The notes under the pieces were generated by a model that had not been told where the DNA came from, searched no databases, and was given only the letters and a program-made list of their open reading frames with translations. The position numbers and the translations under genes are program-made. Positions 44,822 through 56,148 of a stretch of DNA of 64,000 bases are shown here, piece by piece (within the stretch, counting starts at the first letter, position 1; each line of letters starts with the position of its first letter). This DNA is from Catalinimonas niigatensis (GTDB lineage: Bacteria; Bacteroidota; Bacteroidia; Cytophagales; Cyclobacteriaceae), in assembly GCF_030506285.1 (NCBI RefSeq), contig NZ_CP119422.1, forward strand, positions 2,728,001-2,792,000, written 5' to 3'.

Positions 44822-45217
44822 ATGAAAACTAGAATCATCGCAATTGTTTTTGGAATAATGATAAGTACTATAGCTTTTGCCCAGCAAAAACCTGATAGAA
44901 ACCGAATGACTCCCGAAGAGCGTGCTGAGAGAATCAGTGCCCGCCTGACGGAGGATCTGGAGCTTACAGAGGAGCAGGCTGAGGAGGTTGAAGCCATTCA
45001 TCTCAAATACGCCAAACAGGCAGAAGCGGAAAGAGAAGCCAGAATGCAAGCCATGAAAGAGCAGCACGCTGCTATGGAAAGAGAGTTGAAGGCTGTGCTC
45101 ACTGATGAACAGTATCAGAAGCTGGAAGCAAAACAAGCGGAACGGAAAGAAAAGCGGGGCGAACGCAGAGGCGGAGAAAGAAGGGAACGTTCTCATAGAG
45201 GACAGCACAGAAATTAA
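44822..45217 (+). CDS. Small secreted Spy/CpxP-like helical protein
   Basis: 131 residues. Signal peptide about 1-20 (IAFAQ). The mature protein is helical, rich in Glu, Arg, Gln and Ala: NRMTPEERAERISARLTEDL, ELTEEQAEEVEAIHLKYAKQ and VLTDEQYQKLEAKQ, an LTxxQ-type pattern of Spy/CpxP proteins (periplasmic chaperone-like or metal-sensing), and it ends in a basic tail (RGERRGGERRERS). Similar Bacteroidota proteins are annotated as DUF4890 or heavy-metal-binding. A strong terminator lies 26 bp downstream, so it is monocistronic. Confidence 0.8.
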   Translation: MKTRIIAIVFGIMISTIAFAQQKPDRNRMTPEERAERISARLTEDLELTEEQAEEVEAIHLKYAKQAEAEREARMQAMKEQHAAMERELKAVLTDEQYQKLEAKQAERKEKRGERRGGERRERSHRGQHRN

Positions 45218-45243
45218 AGCTTTTCTGCCATTGAATTTAAAGG

Positions 45244-45269
45244 AGCAGCTCATTCTGAGCTGCTTTTTT
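45244..45269 (+). terminator. Terminator after the Spy-like gene
   Basis: A perfect 9-bp stem (AGCAGCTCA at 45244-45252 and TGAGCTGCT at 45256-45264) with a TTC loop is followed by T6. Confidence 0.8.
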
Positions 45270-45330
45270 CTGTCATCACGATTTAACAATAAGAGCGATA
45301 CGCATATAGTATAACCTCTACACATCAGAC

Positions 45331-45357
45331 AAAATAAAAAGGGAGCTATTAGCTCCC
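45331..45357 (-). terminator. Terminator after the M23 peptidase gene
   Basis: On the minus strand GGGAGCT, ATT-complement loop and AGCTCCC (45341-45357) form a 7-bp stem followed by a T-rich run (45331-45340). Confidence 0.75.
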
Positions 45358-45381
45358 CTAAATAATTACTCTTCCCAAATT

Positions 45382-46356
45382 TTAGAGTGACTGGTTTTCT
45401 ATGGATGCCAGTTGTACCAGCACCTCATATTCCTCAGCCGTGATATCCTGGTAGAAGTAGTGAATAGGATTTAACTTTTTTCCATCCTTTGTAATTTCAT
45501 AATGCAGGTGTGGGGCAGTAGAAGTACCTGTATTTCCTACATATCCGATACACTGACCTCGCTCAATACGCTGCCCTATCTTTACATTAAAATCTGACAT
45601 ATGCGCATATTTAGTCACATAACCGAAGCCATGATCTATATCTACATGCTTGCCATAGCCGGTAAAAGAACTGGTTACAGCGATTACTTTCCCTGCACCG
45701 GTGGCGTAAATTGGTGTACCCTGAGGAGCAGAAAAGTCGATACCAGGGTGCATCATCTTTACTTTATAGATTGGGTGCATACGCATACCAAAGCCGGAAG
45801 CCAAACGTCTTAGTTCTTTATTAGATACGGGCTGAATTGCCGGAATAGAGGCCAGCATTTCTGTTTTATCTTCGGCCATGCCCAAAAGATCATCGTAAGA
45901 CTTGGTCTGTATATAAAGCTGTCGCTTAAGTTTATCTACTTTTTCCTGGGTACTCAAAATAAGCTCTTCTCTCTCCAACCCATCTTCAAACAGTTCTTTG
46001 TATCGTTCTACTCCTCCCACACCAGCATTTCTTACAGAGATCGGGATAGGTTCCGCTTCAAAAATAGTACGATATACATGATTGTCTCTTTCCTGCAGGG
46101 AGTTGAGCATTTCGTCAGCACGCTCCATGTCTTTATTCAGCATTTCATAATAAAACTGCAGCTCCTCATTTTCTTTCTTGAGTCTGGCAGCTTTTGGAGA
46201 TTCAAAATAAGTATCAAACACAATGATCAGACATACCCCTGCTATTAACACCAATGACATAAAGCCTAGTACGTTTACAAATACATCCCACTTGCTTATC
46301 CTGATGCGTTCGTATTTACAGGTTTCGGTATCGTAATAATATTTTATCTTAGACAT
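45382..46356 (-). CDS. M23-family (LytM) metallopeptidase
   Basis: 324 residues. A transmembrane helix near the N-terminus (about 28-50), a coiled coil (about 55-130 and 140-165) and the LytM domain (about 185-300): MHPGIDFSAPQGTPIYATGA, VDIDHGFGYVTKYAHMSDF and STAPHLHYEI carry the HxxxD and HxH zinc motifs. It cleaves or regulates cleavage of peptidoglycan crosslinks; in Bacteroidota these membrane-anchored forms probably act in wall remodelling or activate amidases. The zinc ligands are all present. Divergent from alaS with a 158-bp intergenic region. Confidence 0.93.
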   Translation of the reverse strand: MSKIKYYYDTETCKYERIRISKWDVFVNVLGFMSLVLIAGVCLIIVFDTYFESPKAARLKKENEELQFYYEMLNKDMERADEMLNSLQERDNHVYRTIFEAEPIPISVRNAGVGGVERYKELFEDGLEREELILSTQEKVDKLKRQLYIQTKSYDDLLGMAEDKTEMLASIPAIQPVSNKELRRLASGFGMRMHPIYKVKMMHPGIDFSAPQGTPIYATGAGKVIAVTSSFTGYGKHVDIDHGFGYVTKYAHMSDFNVKIGQRIERGQCIGYVGNTGTSTAPHLHYEITKDGKKLNPIHYFYQDITAEEYEVLVQLASIENQSL

Positions 46357-46514
46357 TGTTAATGCTGGTTTCTAATCTTTAATTTTGCCTCTTTGAAGCA
46401 TTTGAAAAATGGCGCGTTTGTCATGAAATGGTTAACTACTAATAGCAAATGTTTCAATATCCGAACTTTTTAGTATTTCATATCGTGCAATTGCGCTGAA
46501 AAATTACGTCTACC

Positions 46515-49145
46515 ATGAATTCTCAGGAAATTAGAACAACATTCATACAATTTTTTGAAGGAAAAAGCCATCAGTTTGTACCATCCTCACCTATTGTTAC
46601 AAAAAATGATCCAACCCTCATGTTTACCAATGCAGGCATGAACCAGTTCAAAGACTATTTTTTGGGCAATAGACCGGCACCCTACAGTCGAGTAGCAAAC
46701 AGCCAAAAGTGCTTAAGAGTTTCCGGTAAGCATAACGACCTGGAAGAGGTAGGAATAGATACTTACCATCATACCATGTTTGAAATGTTGGGAAACTGGT
46801 CATTTGGTGATTATTTCAAAAAGGAAGCCATTGCCTGGGGCTGGGAACTGCTCACTGAAGTTTATCAACTGCCCAAAGAACGCCTCTATGTCACCGTATT
46901 TGGTGGAGATGAAGGAGATAACCTACCTGTCGATCAGGAAGCTTATGACTATTGGAAAGCCATTATTGACAAGGAGAGAATACTTTATGGCAATAAAAAA
47001 GACAATTTTTGGGAAATGGGAGATACCGGTCCCTGTGGTCCCTGCTCTGAAATACACGTGGATTTGCGTCCACAAGCAGAAGTAGATAAAGTTCCGGGAA
47101 AAGAGCTGGTCAATCAGGATCACCCGCTGGTGGTAGAGATTTGGAACCTGGTGTTTATGCAGTTTAATCGTCAGGCTTCCGGCGAACTAAAACCGTTACC
47201 GGCCAAGCATGTGGATACCGGCATGGGCTTTGAACGCCTGACTATGGCTATTCAGAAGACTGCTTCTACCTATGATACAGATGTATTTACACCTCTGATT
47301 GCACAGGTCTCGGGCTGGGCAAAGGTAAAGTATGGTGATCATCAAGAGACAGATATTGCCCTTCGGGTGATTGTTGATCATATCCGTGCCATCTCATTTG
47401 CCATTGCAGATGGGCAGCTTCCTTCCAACAACAAAGCAGGCTATGTGATCCGCAGGATCTTGCGTAGGGCGGTGAGATATGGCTATACTTTCCTGAATTT
47501 TAAAGAGCCTTTCCTTCATCGTCTGGTGCCTATCCTTTCAGCTCAGTTTGCAGATATATTTCCTGAACTCCCGGCACAAAGTGACTTTATAGCCAAAGTG
47601 ATTCAGGAAGAAGAAACCTCTTTTCTACGTACTCTGGAAGTAGGGTTACGTAAGTTAGATCAAATTAAACAGGAATATCAGGACAAAAAACTGATTCCCG
47701 GAGCAGTAGCTTTTGAGCTCTATGACACTTACGGCTTTCCATTAGACCTGACTGCACTGATTGCCCGAGAAGGTGGTTTCTCAGTAGATGAGGAAGGTTT
47801 CCGGCAGGAAATGACTAAACAGAAAGAGCGTTCTAAGGGAGCGGCTATTGTGGATACCGGAGACTGGATTACGGTCAAAGAAGAGGATAATATCGAGTTT
47901 GTGGGCTATGACACACTAAGTACAGAAGGGCAGATCGTCCGTTACCGTCAGGTCAAAGAAAAAAATAAGACTTACTATCAAATTGTGCTGGATCGCACTC
48001 CATTCTATCCTGAAGGGGGCGGACAGGTAGGTGACACCGGCTATATTGAAGCTCAGGGAAATAAAGTAGACATTATTGATACAAAAAAGGAAAATGAGCT
48101 CATCATTCACTACGCCAACGAGCTTCCTGCCGATGTCCATGCGGTATTTCAGTGTGTGGTGATAGAAGACAGTCGTTTGCTTACCATGAATAACCACAGT
48201 GCAACTCATTTGCTTCATGCCGCCCTTAAGCAGGTTTTGGGAAATCATGTACAGCAAAAAGGATCGCTGGTAAATGATAAGCTACTACGGTTTGATTTTT
48301 CGCATTTTGCCAGGATGAGTGAAGAAGAAATCAGAAGCGTTGAACATATTGTCAATCAGAAAATCCGTACTAATATTCCGTTGGAAGAAATGCGCAATGT
48401 CCCGATGGAAGAAGCCAGAAAAATGGGAGCCACTGCCCTTTTCGGCGAAAAATATGGTGATTTTGTGCGTGTCATTGCTTTTGACAGGAACTACTCATTA
48501 GAACTTTGTGGAGGGACCCATGTCCTATCTACCGGAAATATCGGTCTTTTTAAAATTGTCTCCGAAAATTCCATCTCTGCAGGAGTCCGCCGTATAGAAG
48601 CTATTTCAGCGGAGGTGGCTGAAGCTTATGTCAACGATCAGGAGGATTTGCTTAAAGAAATCAAAGAGACACTTAAAAATCCTGCTGACTTAAAGAAAGC
48701 CCTTGAAAATTTACTCAGTGAGCGTAATCAACTACAAAAGGAGATAGAATCATTGCAACAAAAAGATGCGCTTAGTGCCAAAGATAATATCCTTAATAAG
48801 GTCTACCAGATAGGAGATGTGAAGGTGATTATCGAGAAAGTCTCTTTACCCAATGCGGATATGCTCAAGAAACTGACTTTTGATATCAAAAATCAGGTAG
48901 ACAACTTGGTTTTGATTTTGGCCGCAGATATTGAAGGCAAACCTCAGATTTCTATGGCTATAGATGAAACACTGATTAAAGCGCATGATCTGCATGCTGG
49001 TAATATAGTAAGAGCACTAGCTAAGAATATTCAGGGAGGAGGAGGAGGACAGGCATTTTTTGCTACTGCGGGAGGCAAAGATGTCAATGGACTGGACAAT
49101 GTTTTAGCAGAAGCTAAGAAGACAATTGAGGAGAAAATCCGATGA
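46515..49145 (+). CDS. alaS: Alanyl-tRNA synthetase
   Basis: 876 residues, full length. Class II core with FTNAGMNQFKDYFLGN and the motif 2/3 region; GDTGPCGPCSEIH, GGGGGQAFFATAGGKD at the C-terminus, and the editing-domain zinc residues NNHSATHLLHAALKQVLG (HxxxH) and ELCGGTHV (CxxxH). It charges tRNA-Ala and edits mis-acylated Ser. Two oddities are absent; the gene is monocistronic. The downstream DUF4783 gene is convergent. Confidence 0.98.
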   Translation: MNSQEIRTTFIQFFEGKSHQFVPSSPIVTKNDPTLMFTNAGMNQFKDYFLGNRPAPYSRVANSQKCLRVSGKHNDLEEVGIDTYHHTMFEMLGNWSFGDYFKKEAIAWGWELLTEVYQLPKERLYVTVFGGDEGDNLPVDQEAYDYWKAIIDKERILYGNKKDNFWEMGDTGPCGPCSEIHVDLRPQAEVDKVPGKELVNQDHPLVVEIWNLVFMQFNRQASGELKPLPAKHVDTGMGFERLTMAIQKTASTYDTDVFTPLIAQVSGWAKVKYGDHQETDIALRVIVDHIRAISFAIADGQLPSNNKAGYVIRRILRRAVRYGYTFLNFKEPFLHRLVPILSAQFADIFPELPAQSDFIAKVIQEEETSFLRTLEVGLRKLDQIKQEYQDKKLIPGAVAFELYDTYGFPLDLTALIAREGGFSVDEEGFRQEMTKQKERSKGAAIVDTGDWITVKEEDNIEFVGYDTLSTEGQIVRYRQVKEKNKTYYQIVLDRTPFYPEGGGQVGDTGYIEAQGNKVDIIDTKKENELIIHYANELPADVHAVFQCVVIEDSRLLTMNNHSATHLLHAALKQVLGNHVQQKGSLVNDKLLRFDFSHFARMSEEEIRSVEHIVNQKIRTNIPLEEMRNVPMEEARKMGATALFGEKYGDFVRVIAFDRNYSLELCGGTHVLSTGNIGLFKIVSENSISAGVRRIEAISAEVAEAYVNDQEDLLKEIKETLKNPADLKKALENLLSERNQLQKEIESLQQKDALSAKDNILNKVYQIGDVKVIIEKVSLPNADMLKKLTFDIKNQVDNLVLILAADIEGKPQISMAIDETLIKAHDLHAGNIVRALAKNIQGGGGGQAFFATAGGKDVNGLDNVLAEAKKTIEEKIR

Positions 49146-49190
49146 CCATTGAAAAGGGTGATTAAGCACCAAGCTTAGTCACTCCAATGC

Positions 49191-49598
49191 TCATTCTTCG
49201 TTAAAGTCAATTTTATCTACCAGATAAGTACCGCTAATCTGCTTGATTAACATGAATACCCGAAACTCGCCACGATCATAATTAAAAGTACCTACTGTGT
49301 ATTTAAGCCCTTCTTTAGAAGATCCCTGGTGCACATAACGAAAGCCCTGAGGAGGATACTTGTTAAAAAAATCTTTCAGCACAAATTCTGCTTGATTACG
49401 ACTATAGCTCGCTTTTTCTCCATTCACACTAATTTCTACCGTATTGTTAAGATATTTGCTTAATTCTCTTGAGCTTCCTGTTTTTAAAGCATCTCTAACG
49501 TTATTAATTACCTCATTCTGCGCATTAGAAAGAGCACTCCCCAACACCAGCCAGCAGATTAAGGTCACCGCAAACGTCCTAATGATCTTTAGATTCAT
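49191..49598 (-). CDS. DUF4783-family secreted protein
   Basis: 135 residues. Signal peptide (about 1-26, ending SNAQ), then the DUF4783 pattern: INNVRDALKTGSSRELSKYL, VEISVNGEKASYSRNQAEFV and FFNKYPPQGFRYVHQGSSKE, ending with IKQISGTYLVDKIDF. This family is specific to Bacteroidota and has a cystatin/NTF2-like fold prediction; function is unknown. A TAAATTTG box (49610-49617 on the minus strand) lies just upstream. The terminator between it and alaS is not obvious. Confidence 0.85.
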   Translation of the reverse strand: MNLKIIRTFAVTLICWLVLGSALSNAQNEVINNVRDALKTGSSRELSKYLNNTVEISVNGEKASYSRNQAEFVLKDFFNKYPPQGFRYVHQGSSKEGLKYTVGTFNYDRGEFRVFMLIKQISGTYLVDKIDFNEE

Positions 49599-49860
49599 AA
49601 ACTTACTGCAAATTTACAGTTTTATTACCAAAACTGTGCCAACGCCCAGCCTCTTGAAAAGATTCAAATTTATCATCTATAAAACTTGTTTTTTATGATT
49701 ACAACTTAACAAAATAGCGTTTTGTCTATACTGAAAAGTGGTAAATGACAACTTGCAGGAGTTGACATTTAACTTAATAAAAAAATATGCTCAAGTTTTA
49801 TTCTACAATTAATTTAGCAATATATGCATTTTTTCTCTACTTAATTTTATAAAATAATTA

Positions 49861-50993
49861 AGTACTGCGACGAAATTATTTGGTCAATAGTTTTGTCGAC
49901 TAAGTATGAGTAGGAAGAAGAGATTTGTAGAGGCATTAACAGATATGGAGCAGTACACACTGGAACAAGGCTTTAAGTACGGTCCTGCACCCGATTTTCG
50001 TCAGCGTTGTCAAATTTTGCTGTTGAGTTACAAAGGATATGAGGTTAAGCAAATCATAAACATGCTGGATGTATCTCCGCACACTGTGTATAGTGCGATG
50101 AAATCCTGGCGAGAAGAAGGCCTTGGTGGCCTGATCAGGAAAAAGGGGCAGGGCAGAAAAGCCACTTTACAGGCAAATAATGCTCAGCATGTGGAAGTTA
50201 CGCATAAAGCAGTGGAGAAACATGCTCAGAACAGTAGGCAAATTTTAGAGGAGCTATATTCAGAGTTGGATATAGCACCCATGAGCAAGAGGAGCCTTCA
50301 GAGGTTTTTAAAAAAATTGGCTACCGCTGGAAGAGATTCAGAAGATGGATAAAGAAGAAGCCGTCAGAGGCTGAAAAGAAGCGCAAAACAGCAGAAATAA
50401 AGGCATTGCTTGTGCTAGCGGGAAAGGAGTTGGTAGATGTGTATTTTGTAGACGAAGCAGGTTTTAGTCTTACCCCATATGTTCCTTATGGGTGGCAGAA
50501 GATAGGTGATCAGGTGGGTATCCCTACTAAAAAGAAGCAGGTAGCTAATGTACTGGGCTTGCTTAACCCGCTCAACAAACACCTAATAACCTATACTGCC
50601 AAAGATAAAGAGATGATCAATACTGAATTTATGATTACAAGACTTGATGATCTTGCAGAGAAAATAGACAAAGAAACAATGATTGTGCTTGATAATGCCC
50701 CCTGGCATAGGAGCAAAAATTTCTTTGGAAAGTTGCACCAATGGCAGCAGCAGGGCTTGTATGTTTTTCATTTGCCTGCTTACAGTCCTCATATGAACCT
50801 CATTGAAACACTATGGAGAAAAATTAAGTACGAATGGCTCAGACCTAAAGATTACAATTCAAAAACAGCACTGAAAAGAAGGCTCAAGGAAATATTCACC
50901 AGCTTTGCCAATCAGTCAGGAAAAGAAATATTTGATGTCAACTTCTCTTTTAATCAATTTGATTTATACACTAATTAAATCTGTCGCAGTACT
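49861..50993 (+). mobile_element. IS630-family insertion sequence, intact
   Basis: A 1133-bp element bounded by inverted ends that begin AGTACTGCGAC (left 49861-49871; right, on the other strand, 50983-50993), 11 bp identical and then partly matching. TA dinucleotides flank it directly (49859-49860 and 50994-50995), the target duplication typical of IS630/Tc1-mariner elements. It carries one transposase in two frames. It sits in intergenic DNA between DUF4783 and ligA. Flanking DNA shows no broken gene. Confidence 0.93.
49906..50978 (+). CDS. IS630-family transposase made by -1 frameshift
   Basis: Frame 1 (49906-50352, 148 residues) holds the N-terminal HTH region (QIINMLDVSPHTVYSAM) and basic linker. 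The DDE domain lies in the -1 frame, with Asp in VYFVDEAGFSL, Asp in MIVLDNAPWHRS and Glu in MNLIETLWRKIKYEW; the frame ends at 50978. The slippery heptamer A AAA AAA lies at 50310-50316, in phase (codons TTA AAA AAA), so a -1 slip gives a 357-residue fusion with the natural continuation ...KKIGYRWKRFRRW. Catalytic D, D and E are all intact. The element may still move. Confidence 0.93.
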
Positions 50994-53775
<2,782 letters not shown>

Positions 53776-53790
53776 AAATCGTAGTGTTTT

Positions 53791-54324
53791 ATGTTCATGT
53801 TCATCACTAGAAAAATTATTAAGTTTCAGCTTCCTGGTCTATTAAAAAAGACTAAGGTTAAGCATAAAACTGTTAACTACGATAAAGCTCAACGTGTAGG
53901 AATTCTGGTCACATTTCATGATCATGAAAAACAGCATACAGTAGATGAATTTATTGATCATCTGGTAGCTGATAAAAAAGAAGTGCAGGTTTTGTGTTAT
54001 GACAAACGTCGCGCACGCAACAAAATTTTTGGCTACTTACAATTTACGGACAAGAATATTTCCTTGTTCGGTAAGTTCAAGACCGAACATGTGATTGATT
54101 TTATCAATAATGATTTTGACTACTTATTTCATCTGGATTTGGAATCCAATGAAATTCTGGACAAAATTCTGGCATTAAGTCAGGCAAAGTGCCGTATTGG
54201 AAATGATATGGAAGAACATCGTGCATTTTATGAGTTGATGATCAAAGCAGATACACTAACCCAACTCTGCAAGTTGATGCAGCATTATGTGAAAATTGTG
54301 AATGTAAACGAGAAGCAGGTCTGA
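53791..54324 (+). CDS. DUF6913-like protein downstream of ligA
   Basis: 177 residues. It has the pattern AQRVGILVTFHDHEKQHTVD and KEVQVLCYDKRRARN, followed by NDFDYLFHLDLESNEILDKI and QAKCRIGNDMEEHRAFYELM, which matches a small family (DUF6913) found only in Bacteroidota. Function is unknown. No signal peptide; predicted soluble alpha/beta. The 15-bp gap to ligA suggests an operon. The same arrangement after ligA is frequent in the phylum (recalled, not checked). Confidence 0.8.
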   Translation: MFMFITRKIIKFQLPGLLKKTKVKHKTVNYDKAQRVGILVTFHDHEKQHTVDEFIDHLVADKKEVQVLCYDKRRARNKIFGYLQFTDKNISLFGKFKTEHVIDFINNDFDYLFHLDLESNEILDKILALSQAKCRIGNDMEEHRAFYELMIKADTLTQLCKLMQHYVKIVNVNEKQV

Positions 54325-54386
54325 GTAGCGGATAACCTCCCTTAAAGAAATCAACTTTTTTCTCTTTATCAGATGTCCCCTCTTAA

Positions 54387-54418
54387 AATAAAAAGGCAAC
54401 CCAATATTTGAGTTGCCT
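54387..54418 (-). terminator. Terminator after the Hc1-like gene
   Basis: AGGCAAC (54394-54400) and GTTGCCT (54412-54418) form a perfect 7-bp stem around an 11-nt loop. On the minus strand a T-rich run (54387-54393) follows. It could also stop ligA-side readthrough on the plus strand. Confidence 0.65.
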
Positions 54419-54443
54419 AATTGTTTTAAAATTCCAGAATAAA

Positions 54444-54623
54444 TTAAGAAGCTTTGTTCTTCATATCCTGAACTTCAATTCTGATTTCTTGCGCCAAATT
54501 CTTAAGCTCCTGCATACCCTTTCTTACACGGGTACCAGCTGCCTGGTTTTCTTTGTCGTAGAATTTCTCGAAGTCACCTTCCAGTGACATTACTAAATCT
54601 CTAAGTTCATCAAATCTTTTCAT
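54444..54623 (-). CDS. Histone H1-like DNA-binding protein (Hc1-like)
   Basis: 59 residues. The sequence opens MKRFDELRDLVMSLEGDFEK and continues FYDKENQAAGTRVRKGMQ and LAQEIRIEVQDMKNKAS, the conserved pattern of Bacteroidota histone H1-like (Hc1, PF07432-type) proteins, including the A-G-T-R-V-R-K-G signature. It is short, basic in the middle and helical, and probably binds DNA or RNA. It lies in the otherwise empty gap between the ligA operon and the oxoamine synthase gene. The assignment rests on motif recall. Confidence 0.85.
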   Translation of the reverse strand: MKRFDELRDLVMSLEGDFEKFYDKENQAAGTRVRKGMQELKNLAQEIRIEVQDMKNKAS

Positions 54624-54715
54624 AGTTAAGTCTGGTTGTATGAAAAATGTTGTTTGGGCGGCAATATAGCTAATATGCTATACAATGAGCAAAAAAATTT
54701 ATCAATAATTAACAT

Positions 54716-55963
54716 TTATTGGAAAGCCGCCGCCAGCTCACCTTTTTTGTAAACGCCAGATTCCAATTTATGTTTGACAGCTTCAAAAGCTTTTATGGTT
54801 TCTTCTACATCTTCCAGCGTATGTGCTGCCGTAGGAATCAGACGTAACATGATAATATCCTTAGGTACTACAGGGTAAATGACCACCGAGCAAAAAATGG
54901 CAAAATTCTCTCTTAAGTCATAAGCCAAAGCAGCAGCTTCCCCTACTCCACCACTTAGAATCACTGGTGTTACCGGAGTCTGTGTAGTGCCAATGTTGAA
55001 GCCTCTTTCTCTCAAACCATTCTGTAGCGCATTTACTACAGACCATAATTTCTCCCGTAGCTCAGGCATGGTTTTGAGCATCTCAAGACGCCTTAAGCCT
55101 CCTTCCACCAACACCATGGGCAATGATTTGGCAAAAATCTGTGATCGGGTGTTATAGCGCAAATAGCGTATTACCTGCTCATCACCTGCCACAAAAGCAC
55201 CAATACTGGCCATTGCCTTGGCAAAAGTGGAGAAATATAAATCTATACCATCTTGTACTCCTTGTTCCTCGCCGGCGCCTGCTCCATTTGATCCCATGGT
55301 ACCAAAACCATGAGCATCATCTACTAACAGACGGAATTCGTATTTTTCTTTCAGAGCAACAATTTCCTTGAGCGCGCCCATATTCCCTGACATACCAAAA
55401 ACACCTTCGGTAATTACAAGGATACCTCCTCCCGTTTCTTTTGCCAGCTTGGTAGCACGTGATAGCTGCTTCTCGAGGTTATTGATGTCATTGTTAGGAT
55501 AAACAAAACGTTTTCCCATGTGCAATCTTACCCCATCAATGATACAGGCATGTGACTCACCATCATAAACAATGATATCTTTTCTGTCAACCAATGCATC
55601 AATAATGGAGAGGATTCCCTGATATCCATAATTAAGTAACATGGCGCTTTCTTTTTTGACAAAAGCAGCCAGGTTCACCTCTAACTCATCATGTTTATCA
55701 GTATTACCCGACATAATTCTGGCTCCCATCGGGTATGCCAGTCCCCACTTATCAGCGGCTTCCCTATCGATCTTTCTTACTTCGGGGTGATTTGCAAGTC
55801 CTAAATAGCTATTAAGACTCCAGGTTAAGACTTCACGACCTCTAAACTTCATGCGGGGCGCAATGTCTCCCTCCAATTTGGGAAACATAAAATAACCATC
55901 TTCTACCCCTGCATGTCTGCCCAAAGGCCCCATGTCAACCGTAAATTTCTTGAATAAATCCAC
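54716..55963 (-). CDS. PLP-dependent alpha-oxoamine synthase (sphingolipid/sulfonolipid base synthesis)
   Basis: 415 residues, class II aminotransferase-fold. Motifs: VLTWSLNSYLGLANHPEV, MLLNYGYQGILSIIDAL, GESHACIIDG, LLVDDAHGFGTMGSNGAG and the PLP Lys in FSTFAKAMASIGAF. This pattern, with the N-terminal MDLFKKF...MGPLGRHAGV, is that of serine palmitoyltransferase (SPT) or the closely related cysteate acyltransferase that starts capnine synthesis in Bacteroidota; I cannot separate the two by eye. It is made from a GTG start (55963), since a TGA lies in frame three codons upstream. A promoter sits at 56018-56047. Single gene. Confidence 0.88.
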   Translation of the reverse strand: MDLFKKFTVDMGPLGRHAGVEDGYFMFPKLEGDIAPRMKFRGREVLTWSLNSYLGLANHPEVRKIDREAADKWGLAYPMGARIMSGNTDKHDELEVNLAAFVKKESAMLLNYGYQGILSIIDALVDRKDIIVYDGESHACIIDGVRLHMGKRFVYPNNDINNLEKQLSRATKLAKETGGGILVITEGVFGMSGNMGALKEIVALKEKYEFRLLVDDAHGFGTMGSNGAGAGEEQGVQDGIDLYFSTFAKAMASIGAFVAGDEQVIRYLRYNTRSQIFAKSLPMVLVEGGLRRLEMLKTMPELREKLWSVVNALQNGLRERGFNIGTTQTPVTPVILSGGVGEAAALAYDLRENFAIFCSVVIYPVVPKDIIMLRLIPTAAHTLEDVEETIKAFEAVKHKLESGVYKKGELAAAFQ

Positions 55964-56017
55964 GTTTGCTCAGTTTGGTGTAAACAAAAATTGAATCTTT
56001 ATTAGTAGATTATCGAG

Positions 56018-56047
56018 CAAAGTTAACATTAAAAAATTCCTCCACAA
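56018..56047 (-). promoter_or_regulatory. Promoter of the oxoamine synthase gene
   Basis: On the minus strand TTG (56045-56047), a 19-bp spacer and TAACTTTG (56018-56025) match the phylum's -33/-7 pattern. The GTG start follows about 54 bases downstream. Confidence 0.55.
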
Positions 56048-56148
56048 TGAATCATATCATTAATTTTAAGCAAAAGCTTAGTTGATTTTAAATGAAAACC
56101 TTCTTTTATTAAATAAATTACAATAAGATATTAAAATACTTCTTTTTC

